The notes beneath the pieces are model-generated. The model had not been told where the DNA came from. It ran no database searches and saw nothing but the letters and a program-made list of their open reading frames with translations. From the NCBI RefSeq assembly GCF_900156865.1, contig NZ_LT732529.1, positions 3,136,057 through 3,200,056 of the forward strand: a stretch of DNA of 64,000 nt. The letters run 5' to 3'. Position 1 is the first letter of the stretch. Each line of letters opens with the position of its first letter. Positions 45,747 to 55,249 of the stretch are shown here, one piece after another. Source of the stretch: Litchfieldia sinesaloumensis. GTDB taxonomy: Bacteria > Bacillota > Bacilli > Bacillales > Bacillaceae_L. The position numbers and the translations under genes were made by a program.

Positions 45747-45829
45747 GTCTATATTTTGAAAATGGAATGAGTGTTCGAAGTAACTATTTTTCTATGCGAA
45801 TAAATATGACTGCACCACCTAATTGAGTT

Positions 45830-46153
45830 TCACCGGTAAGATTCTCTTTCTTTATATAATCGATACGTATAAAATTTATAAACGAATGTATATAGTGACA
45901 GAACGCTGATAAGATAATACAAGAGCGTAGATGTCCTATTATTAGAGTCTAAATAACCTCTCATATATAATCCATCTAATAAAATCAAACAAATAAATGG
46001 AACATACAACATCGAAACTAAAAGTAGTACCCCTATCAACAGATAAATACTTAGAGGGGCTTTATCTCCCAAACGTGTGTATTCAACTTCTTTTATAGGT
46101 ACGTAGTACATTCCACTAACCATTATTACAAAGCCCACAAATAGCAATATCAT
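45830..46153 (-). CDS. Small integral membrane protein
   Basis: The start is set at MILLFVGFVIMV (46153), with AGGAGGGG about ten bases upstream; an ATG 30 bases earlier precedes the site. Three hydrophobic segments are visible (ILLFVGFVIMVSGMYYV, IYLLIGVLLLVSMLYVPFI, TLLYYLISVLSLYTFVY). The family is not recognised. Confidence 0.6.
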   Translation of the reverse strand: MILLFVGFVIMVSGMYYVPIKEVEYTRLGDKAPLSIYLLIGVLLLVSMLYVPFICLILLDGLYMRGYLDSNNRTSTLLYYLISVLSLYTFVYKFYTYRLYKERESYR

Positions 46154-46271
46154 TTCAATACGCCCCTCCTTTTTGTATTTCAATATTTAAGTAACATTTT
46201 GTTTAAAGAAAATAAACCCTACCTCGGCTGAGACAGGGCTACTGCTAAGGAAACCTTGGTTCGGCGTTACT

Positions 46272-46379
46272 TTATCCATTTAACATAAACTTAATCCAGC
46301 CAAGTAACGATAACCACAATGGAATACTGAGTAATGTTCCCCAGAAAAGGCCCCTAGGAAAATTATCTTCCTGTTGCAT
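46272..46379 (-). CDS. 35-residue hydrophobic protein
   Basis: An ATG at 46379 follows GGAAGTGATG. The product starts MQQEDNFPRG and continues as one Trp/Leu-rich helix (LFWGTLLSIPLWLSLLGWIK) before a short tail. It resembles other tiny membrane proteins of spore formers in size and composition, but I cannot name it. It lies in the gap between the small membrane protein gene and the amidase gene on the same strand, so all three may be cotranscribed. Confidence 0.55.
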   Translation of the reverse strand: MQQEDNFPRGLFWGTLLSIPLWLSLLGWIKFMLNG

Positions 46380-46441
46380 TTCATCACTTCCTCAGTACTT
46401 ATATACCCAAAAACTTTGCAAATTATTACTTATTTGTTTGA

Positions 46442-47245
46442 TTAGAGTCTATCTTTATAATACACATGTAGCACTTTGGCAAATGCACTAAATGTTTCAA
46501 AATCAACTACACCCGGAGTAGGCTTTCGAAGTTTTTGGTCTTCTTGAAACCTTCTTACAGCATCAACAGTAAAGTCTTGATACTCATCAATCTCGACATG
46601 CTTTGTTTGAGTATATCCTAATGAAGCTAAGAAAAAATGTATTAACTTCACCATTTCTCCTTTATCACCTTTTTGAATTCGCACAGTCAAGTCTCCTTTC
46701 GATACACCTAAAACTTTAGGTTTGGACTCCCATTGAAAATGATATACGACATCATTAATGAACTTTTCCCACGTAATTCCATGTCTTTTCAGTGCATTAA
46801 TTGGATCTGACCTACGTTCTGGGTCTAATGTTTGGTGGGCAACAATATGCTTTCTTGGGTCTAAATTAAACGTCTTGCAAAGATATGCGTGGTACCAAAC
46901 ATATCGCTTGTACGCTTCTTGAAAATTAATCTTTCCTCCCCAACAAAGTTCAACACCAATTGCAGCATCATTTGCATCGTCACCGAACATGCGGTTATCA
47001 ATTGGTTTATTATATTGGACATGCCATGCTTTTTCATTTAACGGAATCATCTCTAAGATGTATTTATCATCAATAAAAGTATGGGCTGACGCAGAGGGTT
47101 GATTATTATTGAAGTGTGACCAATTGTTATATGCTGTTGAACCAGGATTACCAGTATCATGAGAGACAATAAAACGTACTCTTTGTATTTTCTGACCACT
47201 GCGAGAATTACCGAGCCTAATGTAATCTCTAGTTATATTGTACAA
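46442..47245 (-). CDS. N-acetylmuramoyl-L-alanine amidase (Amidase_2) with peptidoglycan-binding domain
   Basis: The start is a TTG at 47245 preceded by AAGGAG at nine bases. The Amidase_2 domain covers residues 1-170 with zinc ligands in IVSHDTGN (His), SASAHTFID (His region) and RRSDPIN (Asp), and the catalytic Glu in IGVELCWGG. A PG_binding_1 domain spans about 190-255 (DLTVRIQKGDKGEMVKLIHF). No signal peptide is present, so release by lysis or use inside the mother cell is likely, as in CwlA/XlyA lysins. It cleaves the muramic acid-peptide bond. Confidence 0.88.
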   Translation of the reverse strand: MYNITRDYIRLGNSRSGQKIQRVRFIVSHDTGNPGSTAYNNWSHFNNNQPSASAHTFIDDKYILEMIPLNEKAWHVQYNKPIDNRMFGDDANDAAIGVELCWGGKINFQEAYKRYVWYHAYLCKTFNLDPRKHIVAHQTLDPERRSDPINALKRHGITWEKFINDVVYHFQWESKPKVLGVSKGDLTVRIQKGDKGEMVKLIHFFLASLGYTQTKHVEIDEYQDFTVDAVRRFQEDQKLRKPTPGVVDFETFSAFAKVLHVYYKDRL

Positions 47246-47668
47246 ACTTAAGCACTCCTTTATTTTTATAATATGAACCGATATTCATATTTGTGAACCC
47301 AATGGAATTACCAACGAAGTATCGATTATCCACACTTCACTATATGACAAGCCCTTTTATTAGTGATTTTAGAGAAAAAATTACCTTTTGAATGACTAAT
47401 ACCCGTGCAGAAGTTTATGAGAAGAGAGAAAATCAGAAGATAGAATATTATAGCAAAAGTGTAATCCAAGCATTACCCTAAAGATTTTGGTGTAACAGTT
47501 GTACTTAAACAGCGCGAGTCAGAATCAAGCGGTTACATTAATATTATATTTACATAATTAATACTCGTATGATATAGTCCAATGTATATTTTGAATTTAG
47601 GACTATTTTTGGCTATTAACTATTTGTCTTTTGGAAGGGCTCCCTGCCTATTTGAAAGGAGTTACATA
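47246..47668. other. Gene-free gap
   Basis: About 420 AT-rich bases between the divergent amidase and acyltransferase genes, presumably with their promoters. Nothing else is recognised. Confidence 0.55.
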
Positions 47669-48638
47669 TTGAAAAAGCAAAGAAAGCTTTGGTTGGATAT
47701 AGCCAAAGGAATTGGAATTATCTCAGTAGTGATAGGACATGTGGGTATCGAGTCGATATCTCATTACTTTTATTGGTTTCACATGCCATTATTTTTCTTG
47801 ATCAGTGGGTATTTATATAAAAAAACACCTAATTTCGTTTTTCGAAAAACAAAGTGCTCTCATGATTCCCTATCTGTCATTTTATATTTTTTTAACATTC
47901 TTACAATATCACTCTTTTGGGATTCCAGATTTTAACGTACATATTGAATATTACTTTAAAGGTGGAGAGTATTTGAAGGGCACCTTTGGAGTATTTTGGT
48001 TTGTTACAAGCTTATATGTATTGTCAATCCTCTTTCATATTATATTTTTGTTAAAGAATAATATTGTATTGTTCGCTGTAGCATTAATCTTTTATTTATT
48101 TTCCTATTACGATTCTATTAATTACAATAATATTTTCTTTGTATGGAACATTAACACCGTTTTATTTACTTTTATTTTTTATTATTTAGGCTATCTCTAT
48201 AAAAAACATGAAAATAAAATAAGTCATCTAATCGAAAATGCCATTTTACCTACAGGCATTCTAATTTTAGTATTTATAGTCCTAAATATATACGGTTTAT
48301 TTGACTATAAGCTTGATATCAAATATCAAATCTATAACCATCTATTTATTGATATAGCAATCCCACTCTTATTTATTGTATTTATTTTGGGGATTTCAAG
48401 GAAACTTGAGGACATACTGGTAATTAATAAGACTCTATCAATAATTGGTCAATCTTCATTAACCATTATGTACCTACATATCTTTTTATTATCTATATTT
48501 CAAGAATACACACCATTAGCACTTTGGCAGATCATACTATTTTCGATAGTCTTACCAAGTTTCACACATCAAGTATTCAAGACTACCAGAATTACATCAA
48601 CAATTTTCTTAGGAACTCAGCCTACTCGAAATGAATGA
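47669..48638 (+). pseudogene. Frameshifted acyltransferase-3 membrane protein
   Basis: The TTG start at 47669 follows AAAGGAG with seven bases. The first 50 residues (LWLDIAKGIGIISVVIGH, then WFHMPLFFLISGYLYKK) hold the catalytic His and the second-helix motif of the OafA/fucose 4-O-acetylase family. The frame is then lost at an A7 run (47819-47825) and continues one base shifted as HLISFFEKQSALMIPYLSF to the stop at 48638, with about eight more helices. Removing one A restores a continuous protein of about 320 residues. It could be a true pseudogene, a phase-variable gene or a sequencing slip. Confidence 0.8.
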
Positions 48639-48663
48639 ACACCCAACGAATATTAACTCAAAC

Positions 48664-48726
48664 AAAGCACACCTTCTATAAGATGCACTGACTAATCAGT
48701 TACTTTTAATTATGGGGGTGCTTTTT
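48664..48726 (+). terminator. Weak hairpin after the acyltransferase
   Basis: AAAGCACACC and GGGGTGCTTTTT could pair across a long loop. The distance is unusual, so this is a tentative call. Confidence 0.35.
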
Positions 48727-48896
48727 GATAAAATCAGTCATTAGATATTCCATTACAGAATTTTTTTATAAATTAGTTAACCAATACACAATGTTAACGT
48801 CATATAATTAAAGAGAGATTATTTTGTATTTTGCAAGAAAAAAGTGCATAGTTGCGCAAGAGTTTTTGCAGAGTCTTGCGACCCAATCGTTTCAAC

Positions 48897-49055
48897 TTAT
48901 CTTGCCCCTGATAAAGCGTTCGATAATCTATAACTTCCACCGTTAAATGTTAATACATGGGCATCAATTAAACGATCCACTAATGCAGCTGTTAGTCTAG
49001 AATCAATGGAAATCCTATTCCATTGGCTGAACTCAAGATTAGAAGTGATTATTAG
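48897..49055 (-). pseudogene. istB: istB fragment (C-terminal) of IS-0
   Basis: Encodes the last 50 residues of the ATPase subunit (TSNLEFSQWNRI to ALVDRLI and LTFNGGSY), closely matching the intact istB at 49128. The rest of the gene lies on the far side of IS-1. Confidence 0.85.
49051..49055. repeat. Target duplication of IS-1, left copy
   Basis: ATTAG, repeated at 51415-51419 immediately outside the other end of IS-1. Confidence 0.85.
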
Positions 49056-49127
49056 TGTATTTTGCAAGAAAAAAGTGCATAGTTGCGCAAGAATTTTTGC
49101 AGAGTTTTGCCACCCAATCGTTTCAAC

Positions 49128-49853
49128 TTATTTTGCCCGTGATAAAGCGTTCGTTAATCTATAACTTCCACCGTTAAAGGTTAATACGTAGGCATGATGA
49201 ATTAAACGATCAACCAATGCAGCGGTAAGTCTAGAATCAATAAAAATTCTGTTCCATTGGCTAAATTCAAGGTTAGAAGTGATTATTAGGCTTTTCTGTT
49301 CATACCAGTCAGCGATAAGCTGGAATAGTAGTTCAGAGCCTTCCTTGCTAAAAGGCAGATAACCCATCTCATCAAGAATGATTAATTCTACCTTTTCAAA
49401 TTTCTTTCTAAAGGAAGGCAATTTATCCTGCTTCAGAGCTTGTTCTAATTGCTCAATTAGTGAGGATACACGGTAAAATCTAACCTCATATCCCAATTCA
49501 CATGCTTTTCTTCCTAATCCAGTTGCTAAATGTGACTTTCCAGTCCCAGGAGCGCCAATTAAAACAACGTTTTGTTTCTGCTTAATAAAATCAAGGCTCA
49601 TTAAACTATCTTTATCAATCTGTGTTGGAAATCTAATTCTTTCGGTCCATTCATAGTTACTTAAACTCTTCGAGTCTAAGAATTTAGCACTTTTAATTAA
49701 GCGCTGTACCTTTGCTTTATCACGTAGTTTAAACTCTTCCTTAAATAGTGCCTCTAAAAATTGGGCAGGAGATTCGAAAGGAATCGACTCGTAAATTTCA
49801 GAAACATAAGCGAGTCTTAAAGACTTACACATTGAACGAATCTGCTCACTCAT
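49128..49853 (-). CDS. istB: IS21 transposition helper ATPase IstB (IS-1)
   Basis: The 241-residue AAA+ protein has Walker A GAPGTGKSHLATGLG and Walker B LIILDEMGYLPF, and the sensor segment LIITSNLEFSQW. It helps the IstA transposase choose and capture target DNA. It overlaps the istA stop by four bases (ATGA), the usual coupling. It looks intact, but without functional istA it would need help from elsewhere. Confidence 0.94.
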   Translation of the reverse strand: MSEQIRSMCKSLRLAYVSEIYESIPFESPAQFLEALFKEEFKLRDKAKVQRLIKSAKFLDSKSLSNYEWTERIRFPTQIDKDSLMSLDFIKQKQNVVLIGAPGTGKSHLATGLGRKACELGYEVRFYRVSSLIEQLEQALKQDKLPSFRKKFEKVELIILDEMGYLPFSKEGSELLFQLIADWYEQKSLIITSNLEFSQWNRIFIDSRLTAALVDRLIHHAYVLTFNGGSYRLTNALSRAK

Positions 49854-51254
49854 GGTTGCTCACCCCCAGTGGGTGCTAAAGAGTCATACTCATCCCAATC
49901 TAGCCCGAAGGGATTTTCGTTATTTCCAGAAATTAAATCATAAAATTCCTCGTTAATTCTTTTTATATCATGTGTAACTAATAAGTTTACTATTTCCACT
50001 AATCTTTCTTTCCTAACGACTAAATCTTCAACCATTAAATAGTCATTAATCCGGCCAGGTAAGTATTTTTGGTATCTTGAATAAGGTACTGCTCTGGGTT
50101 TTCGAATCCAATCCTTGAAAATGGATAACCAGGGAATAGCTCTCTTTTTGTTCATATAAGGTCTAAAATCTTCATATAAGATTTCACCGTCAGGTGATAC
50201 TGCTTTATATTTATCCCATGACACTACAAAGTATATAAAAGGGTAATTTGATGCCTTCGGGATATGTATTAATGTGTTATCTAACTTAGCTTCATTATAT
50301 TTATTAACGTTTGCCTCAATCTCTTTAAAGACTGGGTAATCTTCCTCTGGTAACTCAAGCAAATAGTTCTTCTCATCATTCCAAAGATCTTCGATCAAAA
50401 CTTCTTTCTCATAGTGAAGTCTCTGGCGATCCTTTTCCAGTTGAACACGAAGTGTTTCAGTAAAATCCTCGTAACTATTCATAACTGGTGAAGTTGTAAA
50501 GAAGTTGTATCGTATATAACCTACTTTATTTTCAACGCTTCCTTTTTCATTACCTTTACGTGGATTACATACCTGTACTTCAAACCCATAGTGATTTTGA
50601 AATTGTATAAAGGCATCTGTTAGCTGTGCCTCTTCAGTTTTTGATCTCACCTTCTTAACAGCTGGAGTTAAATTATCAATCCGTATTTTTCTCGGAACTC
50701 CTCCACATTGTTTAAATAAAAGCTTCAATCCTTCAAGAAAACATTCCTGATTTTCAGACGGTAATGGTATCGCAAACCCTGCATTACTGTAAGGATACGA
50801 CATTAGTAACGCATGAGTATCAACAAACTCACCATCTTTAACAACTTCCATAACACCAAAGTCTACTTGTGCTTCACTTGGAGGATGTTCTAGCCGTTCA
50901 TGTCCTTTATCGTGCTCCTCATTATGGGCTATTCTCCCAATCTGTTATAAAGTAACATACTGTTCTGTAGGAACCTTCAAATCCAAGGTCCTGAAGATCT
51001 TTATAGATCTGTTTTTTTGTTCTACGTAATTTCCTCTTTAACCTACTATCCTCAAAGAGCCAATCTGAAACTATATCTCCCCATTTTTCAGTATGCATCA
51101 TACCTTTAGACTTTTTAATTTTAGACTTAGGTAATTGATTTTCATCTGCATATTTCTTAGCAGTTCTCCAATTAATCCCTAAAGTTTCCTTAATTTTTGT
51201 TATTGATAATCCTTTTTTGTCTCGTAAGTGTTTGATACAATTAATATCAGACAT
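49850..51254 (-). pseudogene. istA: IS21 transposase istA with a frameshift (IS-1)
   Basis: The N-terminal 110 residues (from 51254; helix-turn-helix LSITKIKETLGINWRTAKKY) end at a stop after DWENSP near 50934. One base further the frame continues as AHNEEHDKGHERLEHPPSEA and on through the DDE core (QVDFGVMEV, RIDNLTPAVKK, GNEKGSVENKVGYI) to 49850. A single-base insertion near 50940 explains the break. Catalytic Asp, Asp and Glu are all visible. A sequencing slip cannot be excluded. Confidence 0.88.
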
Positions 51255-51414
51255 TGCTAGCATCCTTTCTATCTCCACTCAAAAATTGCTCGACACAATT
51301 AATGTAGTGGGACTTGGGGTGACTGGCAAGTCTTTTTTTATGCACTTATAAACTTAGTGCCGGACTCTGCATTTTTTCGTTGCAAAGCTCTGCACTTTTA
51401 TTTTGCAATAAACA

Positions 51415-51983
51415 ATTAGGCTTTTCTGTTCATACCATTCTGCAATAAGCTGAAATAGTAGTTCAGAACCCTCCTTGCTAAAAGGTAGATAACCCATCTC
51501 ATCGAGAATGATTAATTCTACCTTTTCAAACTTCTTTCTAAAGGAAGGTAATTTATCCTGTTGCAGCGCCTGTTCCAACTGCTCGATAAGTGTGGATACA
51601 CGTTAAAATCTAACTTCATAACCCATTTCACATGCTTTTCTTCCAAGTCCGGTTGCCAAATGAGATTTTCCAGTCCCAGGAGCGCCAATCAAAACTACGT
51701 TTTGCTTTTGCTTGATGAAATCTAGGCTCATTAAACCATCTTTATCAATCTGTGTAGGAAATCGAATCCTTTCGGTCCATTCATAGTTACTCAAACTCTT
51801 CGAGTCTAAGAATTTAGCATTTTTAATTAAGTTCTGTACCTTTGCTTGATCACGTAATCGAAACTCTTCCTTAAATAATTCCTCTAAGAACTGGCTCGGA
51901 GATTCAAAGGGAATTGACTCATATATTTCAGAAACATAAGCCAGCCTTAAAGAATTGCACATTGAACGAATTTGCTCGCTCAT
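51415..51983 (-). pseudogene. istB: istB fragment (N-terminal) of IS-0 with a nonsense codon
   Basis: From MSEQIRSMCNSLRLAYVSE (51983) it is nearly identical to the IS-1 copy, but the Tyr codon in RFYRV has become TAA at about 51603. The gene then ends where IS-1 enters, after QKSLI. Its target-site half ATTAG begins at 51415. Confidence 0.88.
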
Positions 51984-52168
51984 TCATTGTCACCTCCTGT
52001 AGGTGCCAATGAATCATACTCTTCCCAATCTAGCCCGAAGGGGTTTTCATTGTTTCCAGATATTAAGTCATAAAATTCCTCATTAATTCTTTTTATATCA
52101 TGTGTAACTAGTAAGCTTACTATTTCTACTAATCTTTCCTTCCTAACAACTAGATCTTCAACCTTCAA
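51980..52168 (-). pseudogene. istA: istA C-terminal remnant of IS-0
   Basis: Sixty residues (KVEDLVVRKERLVEIVSLL to WEEYDSLAPTGG) match the IstA tail of IS-1. The right terminal repeat follows at once, so about 1.2 kb of istA was lost by internal deletion. Confidence 0.85.
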
Positions 52169-52199
52169 GTAGCTCTGCACTTTTATTTTGCAATAAACA

Positions 52200-52639
52200 A
52201 TTATTTAGGGGGGATGGGGTCAGGAAACAGAAATTCTTGAAGATCACTATCTGTCATATCCTCCTTGATTACAGCCAAGAGATTTTACCACCCTTGCCAT
52301 CTTTTTTACCAGTGTTCGCCAAGGAATTTACCAGGCTACGCCAACACATATACCAATGGATAGAAAAGCCCTACAGATTAATCATTTAGGAATCTTGTAG
52401 GGCCTTTATGTTGTTTATTTACTTAGAGTAGTTACTGAAGTAATCAAAGATTATCTTTCTAGATCCTTCATAAATATCTTGATCAGTCCAGTTATAAGGA
52501 AGAGGTTCCTCACCGTATACCTCTAAAAGCTTTTCTTTTAGTTCCTTTGGGAAAGGGACTCAGCTTTTGAAACCCACCCAATAATAGTATTCTTCAACTT
52601 TATGAATCTCTTTTTGTATTCAATGTGGTCATATTATGA
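52200..52639. other. Gap with a truncated reading-frame scrap
   Basis: After the IS-0 target repeat there is no gene except a frame at 52419-52557 on the minus strand. The left terminal repeat expected for IS-2 is not found here. Confidence 0.5.
52419..52557 (-). pseudogene. C-terminal remnant of an unidentified protein
   Basis: The frame reads PFPKELKEKLLEVYGEEPL and NWTDQDIYEGSRKIIFDYF and ends NYSK. It has protein-like composition but is preceded by a stop and has no start, so it is the tail of a gene lost to element insertion. The family is not recognised. Confidence 0.4.
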
Positions 52640-53389
52640 TTACCTACCTAACCCATGACGCTCACACATAGAAACTTCTCCATCTAGTAGAATTTGATAG
52701 GAGTCATGAATAATACGATCTAAAATTGCTTCCGCAATCGTTTCATTTCCTAGCTTTAAATGCCATCCACTAGGGTCAATCTGTGAACAGAATATAGTGG
52801 AACCAACCTTATGACGAGCTTCTGTAATTTCTAAAAGGATAGCTGCTTCATCCGTTGTTAAATCTGTTAAAAGCCATTCATCTAGGATGAGTAGGTCTAC
52901 TTTCGTATATTTTTTTATGGTTTTCCTATAACTTCCGTCTGCTGCTAATTTAGCGAGTGACAGTTCATCTAGTAATTCTGGTAAACGAATGTATTTGACA
53001 TTAAAAAATTGTCGACAAGCAGATACTCCGAAGGCAGTAGCTAAGAATGACTTTCCTGAACCAGTAGGCCCTTTTAATATGATATTGTGACCATCCAGGA
53101 TATAGCTACAACTAGCCAACTTCAAAATCAGGTCTTTATTTAACCTACGATCTTCATGATATTCCAGGTCTTCAATACATGCATTGGAGTTAAGAAAAGA
53201 CGCAGTTTTGATTAACCGTTGAAGTTTATTACTCCTTCGGCGGGCATGTTCTAAATCGACAAGTAAACTAAACCTATCTTCAAAAGTCATTTTTTGAAAT
53301 TCTTTATTCGCTGATTGTTCCTTATAGGCTTCTGCCATCCCACTTAATTTCATCTCGATTAATTTGGTTAAAGTTTGTTCATTCATCAT
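52640..53389 (-). CDS. istB: IS21 helper ATPase IstB (IS-2)
   Basis: The 249-residue protein is of a different IS21 branch from IS-1: GPTGSGKSFLATAFG is Walker A and DLLILDEWLLTDL is Walker B, and it ends MCERHGLGR. It overlaps the istA stop by four bases. All ATPase motifs are present. Confidence 0.93.
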   Translation of the reverse strand: MMNEQTLTKLIEMKLSGMAEAYKEQSANKEFQKMTFEDRFSLLVDLEHARRRSNKLQRLIKTASFLNSNACIEDLEYHEDRRLNKDLILKLASCSYILDGHNIILKGPTGSGKSFLATAFGVSACRQFFNVKYIRLPELLDELSLAKLAADGSYRKTIKKYTKVDLLILDEWLLTDLTTDEAAILLEITEARHKVGSTIFCSQIDPSGWHLKLGNETIAEAILDRIIHDSYQILLDGEVSMCERHGLGR

Positions 53390-54936
53390 TTATCCGTTCC
53401 CCCATAGTAAGAAGCTCCACGTGTAAAGCCGTAATTATTTTTGTTGATATCTGTTTTCCGTTTTAATTCTTGCTCTGCGTCATTCTTTTTGTTAGTCTTC
53501 AGTAGAGTTTGAATACTTTTGACCGTTGGTCTTTTAGTCATTGAGAGCACCATTTTACAAGCACGTTCAATCTCATATTTTGTGTAACGACGCTCAAATT
53601 TTTTTAAAGAAAATATAGATTGTAGGGCTAGCTTCTCTGTTTGTGAAGTATCTAGAAGATATCGAATTACGCTTAATGTTGATTCTCCGATATTTTCTGC
53701 CCATTCAATCGCAACTTCTGGGGTTTGATCAACGAATAACTTGTGATTATCTGGCATATGATCGTGAATGGTGGTCGTCTGTCCAAATTTTCCATATAAT
53801 CGTTTATGAGATGCAATTCTCATATGGTTAAAAAATACTTCTATGAGGTTATCTGTCACTCTCACCTCGACTTCTCGATTGATATATTCGTATGGCACAG
53901 AATAAAACATGCTATCGAAAGAAACGTGATAGTCAGGGGCTACAGTTGTCTTTTTCCATTCAGACATTTTATAAGGTGCTAGTGGAAGGGGAGAAAGCGC
54001 AAATTTCTCCTCTTCTTCAAATGCTGACCAACGAGACCCTTTTTTCCGAGTAAAGGGTCTCTTATTAAATTTATCTAATTTCTTCCGAACCTCTTCGTTC
54101 AATTCATCAATAGTAAAACAATGCGTATTTCTTAATGCTGCAATAATCCAGGTAGAGATAACTCCAACCGAACCTTCTACACTAGCTTTATCTTTCGGTT
54201 TACGCACCCTCGCCGGCATGACGACAGTGTTGTAGTAGTCCGCCATCTCTTTGTAGGCAGGATTTAATATCAATTCACGGGTCGTATGCTTCGTAACGCT
54301 AGTTTTAAGGTTGTCTGGAACTACAATCTGTGTCGTTCCACCAAAATACTTATACGCATTATTGTGAAGTGTAATCCATGAATGCGAATCCATAGATAAG
54401 CTTGCCTCTGCGTATGATAACTGGCTGCACGGCAGTGTCGCAACGAACACATAGGCTTTTACCTTTTCTCCAGTATCTCTATCAATGATGAATGCTGTGG
54501 AACCCGCCCAATCGACTTCGATGATTTCGCCTGGTTTTCTACGAATGCGCAAAGTAGCTTTGTACTTATCTGCATAATTGCTGTAATGACGCAAAAAACT
54601 ACGATAAGAGTATGGAATCTTCTGGCTCGCTCTACATTCAGCTTCATATTCATGGTGGAGAAGTGAAAGTGTGACATTGGGCTTTGCCAACTCTTCATGA
54701 ATATAGTCAAAATTCAAGGGGTGTCGACCTGAAGCCTCCAGTGTCTTCTCAGGAAAAAGGAATTCCTCAATCCACTTATCCGTCATTTCTTCCTCTAACG
54801 GACAGACTAACCCCTTCTTTTCGGCAAGGCCGATGATCTCTGTTACTTTTTGACGAGAATGACCAGTACTTGAAGCAATGCCTCTAAGGCTGATGCCCTC
54901 ATTGTGTAATTCCAAAATCTTTCGATAATGAATCAT
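53386..54936 (-). CDS. istA: IS21 transposase IstA (IS-2)
   Basis: Start at MIHYRKILELHNEG (54936), nine bases after AGGAGG; the longer reading is not supported. An N-terminal helix-turn-helix (LRGIASSTGHSRQKVTEII) is followed by the DDE integrase core: Asp in EVDWAGSTAF, Asp in IVVPDNLKTSV and Glu in PKDKASVEGSVGVIS. The C-terminal part is a beta-barrel domain (YSVPYEYINREVEVRV). It appears complete and could be active with its IstB. Confidence 0.94.
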   Translation of the reverse strand: MIHYRKILELHNEGISLRGIASSTGHSRQKVTEIIGLAEKKGLVCPLEEEMTDKWIEEFLFPEKTLEASGRHPLNFDYIHEELAKPNVTLSLLHHEYEAECRASQKIPYSYRSFLRHYSNYADKYKATLRIRRKPGEIIEVDWAGSTAFIIDRDTGEKVKAYVFVATLPCSQLSYAEASLSMDSHSWITLHNNAYKYFGGTTQIVVPDNLKTSVTKHTTRELILNPAYKEMADYYNTVVMPARVRKPKDKASVEGSVGVISTWIIAALRNTHCFTIDELNEEVRKKLDKFNKRPFTRKKGSRWSAFEEEEKFALSPLPLAPYKMSEWKKTTVAPDYHVSFDSMFYSVPYEYINREVEVRVTDNLIEVFFNHMRIASHKRLYGKFGQTTTIHDHMPDNHKLFVDQTPEVAIEWAENIGESTLSVIRYLLDTSQTEKLALQSIFSLKKFERRYTKYEIERACKMVLSMTKRPTVKSIQTLLKTNKKNDAEQELKRKTDINKNNYGFTRGASYYGGTDK

Positions 54937-55091
54937 ACTAAAATACCTCCTGAATAATAATGGCACACCCGATGGTGTGCTCACTAATTATACAGAAGGC
55001 ATAGTGGTAAATAGCTTGTCATTTACTGGTACATTTCTTGTCACTGGGTGGTAAATAGAATGTCATTGGTGGTACATTTCACTGGCCGTAA

Positions 55092-55249
55092 TCACTCCTC
55101 GAATGGCCAAGAAACATTTAACTTTTGAGCCCTTTTAAATACTTCTCTAATCGTATTTCTCGAGTTGGCACAACTAGAAGCAATCCCCCTTTGACTTACT
55201 CCTTGGGCATGCAGCCTAAGGATTTCTCGGTATTTAACCGCAGAAAAAC
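55092..55249 (-). pseudogene. istA: istA N-terminal remnant of a fourth IS21 element
   Basis: KYREILRLHAQGVSQRGIAS and NSRNTIREVFKRAQKLN are an IstA helix-turn-helix related to IS-2. The frame ends after about 50 residues beside the right end of IS-2. AGGAGG is present upstream but the expected start codon reads GTT. Confidence 0.75.

Larger units (their letters stand above)
49056..51414 (-). mobile_element. IS21-family element IS-1 (2,359 bp)
   Basis: Ends are TGTATTTTGCAAG (left) and TTGCAATAAACA (right), with the IS21-type multiple terminal repeats: TGCAAGAAAAAAGTGCA and TTTTTGCAGAG at the left, AAAATAAAAGTGCAGAG and AAAAAATGCAGAG inverted at the right. A 5-bp duplication ATTAG flanks it. 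It carries intact istB and a frameshifted istA. It is inserted inside the istB of IS-0. Confidence 0.92.
48825..52199 (-). mobile_element. IS21-family element IS-0, internally deleted and interrupted by IS-1
   Basis: The left end TGTATTTTGCAAG (48825) and the right end TTGCAATAAACA (to 52199) carry the TG...CA termini of IS21 and are flanked by the direct repeat ATTATTT (48818-48824 and 52200-52206). Its istB is split by IS-1 at 49056-51414 and has a nonsense codon; only the last part of istA remains. Without the insert the element is about 1.0 kb. Confidence 0.85.
52640..55081 (-). mobile_element. IS21-family element IS-2 (left end not resolved)
   Basis: Carries apparently intact istA and istB. 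The right end terminates in GGTACATTTCA at 55081, with the inner repeat GTACATTTCTTGTCAC about 40 bases inside and a further TAAATAG-x-TTGTCAT unit. I could not find the matching left end below 52640, so the stated left limit is only the istB stop. Confidence 0.7.
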
